In this document: positions 63,628 to 64,000 of the stretch, in pieces
How the letters are laid out: each line of letters begins with the position of its first letter
Position numbering within the stretch: position 1 is the first letter of the stretch
DNA from: Planctomycetota bacterium
GTDB lineage: Bacteria; Planctomycetota; UBA1135; GCA-002686595
Assembly (NCBI GenBank): GCA_020853575.1
Contig: JADYYP010000050.1
Location: 38,323 to 102,322, forward strand
Direction of reading: 5' to 3'
Length of the DNA stretch: 64,000 nucleotides
Notes under the pieces: model-generated
Databases searched by the model: none
Told to the model about the DNA's origin: nothing
Seen by the model: the letters and a program-made list of their open reading frames with translations, nothing else
Program-made: the position numbers and the translations under genes

Positions 63628-64000
63628 CCGGTGCGTCAGTGGTTCGCGTCGCGCCGCGTGGCAGCGCCGCGGCGACACGCTCCGGCCTGTATTCGAAGTG
63701 GCGGAGCGCTGCTCTGCCGCTCGCGCCGCGGAATTCGTCAGTGCAGGCGCGCCACTTTCGGGACTCACTCAACAAACGCGACGCTCCTCCGAAGTCGCGC
63801 AGCGCCGCCTGGGTAGTGTGACTCCCAACGCGCCGGCCGGCGAAGGCCAGCGCAAGTCCCACAGCGACTCGGAGACTAGCAGCCCGTTGAGAAAGCCATC
63901 GATTCATGGCGCGCGCCCGGCTCGATGAGTTCCGAGTTCAAGGTCGATCGAGCATCGAGTTCGCTCGCGCCGGCTCCGAGGAATCGTGCGAGCCACGTGA
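63628..64000. other. Right-end region without an identified complete gene
   Basis: A 373-base stretch to the window edge. A short open frame from ATG 63925 (MSSEFKVDRASSSL...) runs off the edge and could be the start of a gene, possibly a transposase, but is too short to judge. Nothing else is supportable. Confidence 0.4.
63876..64000 (+). mobile_element. Possible left end of an insertion sequence (partial)
   Basis: AGCAGCCCGTTGAGAAA near 63879-63895 resembles terminal repeats I recall from some IS families, and an open frame starts at 63925. The other end and most of any transposase are outside the window. Confidence 0.25.

Overview
This is a GC-rich, gene-dense stretch of chromosome that looks like Planctomycetota. 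The evidence is a DWG-type Ser/Thr kinase of the usual planctomycete layout, a DUF1800/DUF1501 pair, a PVC-type dehydrogenase fused to cytochrome c and DUF1080, secreted proteins with thrombospondin-type-3 repeats, and many lipoproteins and signal peptides. A TonB-dependent receptor shows an outer membrane. No rRNA, tRNA, CRISPR array or intact insertion sequence was found; only the last ~125 bases hint at a mobile-element end. The species is not recognised.

Layout. 1-3.7 kb: a truncated Ser/Thr kinase divergent from a membrane 4Fe-4S/TPR protein. 3.9-9.5 kb: two large tandem secreted paralogs, the second with an inserted TSP3 block. 9.6-13.6 kb: five overlapping genes (ECF sigma factor, two membrane proteins, DUF1800, DUF1501). 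13.6-18 kb: a TonB-dependent receptor followed by two secreted glycoside-hydrolase-like paralogs. 18-20 kb: DinB-like protein, ABM-like protein and a small lipoprotein. 19.7-24 kb: a molybdopterin oxidoreductase with a fused FeS/NrfD partner. 24-27 kb: a secreted propeller-like protein. 27.3-30.1 kb: a NitT/TauT-type ABC transporter. 30-43 kb: mostly housekeeping genes (mutM, speA, a PLP dehydratase, a SpoU methyltransferase, an M1 peptidase, a corrinoid adenosyltransferase, acyP) mixed with secreted and unknown proteins. 43-46.4 kb: a hybrid histidine kinase with a YfiR-like partner. 46.9-52.4 kb: another secreted protein and a tandem pair of M14 peptidases, one apparently inactive. 52.4-63.6 kb: the PVC cytochrome fusion, a patatin, a membrane protein, a large lipoprotein, an esterase and a histidine kinase.

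The strongest novel signal is the substrate-binding protein of the ABC transporter (27319-28446). Its frame is interrupted by one TGA at codon 55, with clear coding continuity on both sides and a hairpin downstream placed as a bacterial SECIS element should be. I read it as a candidate selenocysteine-containing substrate-binding protein. A second theme is a ~140-residue Cys-containing C-terminal module ending five otherwise mostly different secreted proteins, probably a surface-sorting or anchoring tail. The sequence gives no direct functional proof for either.
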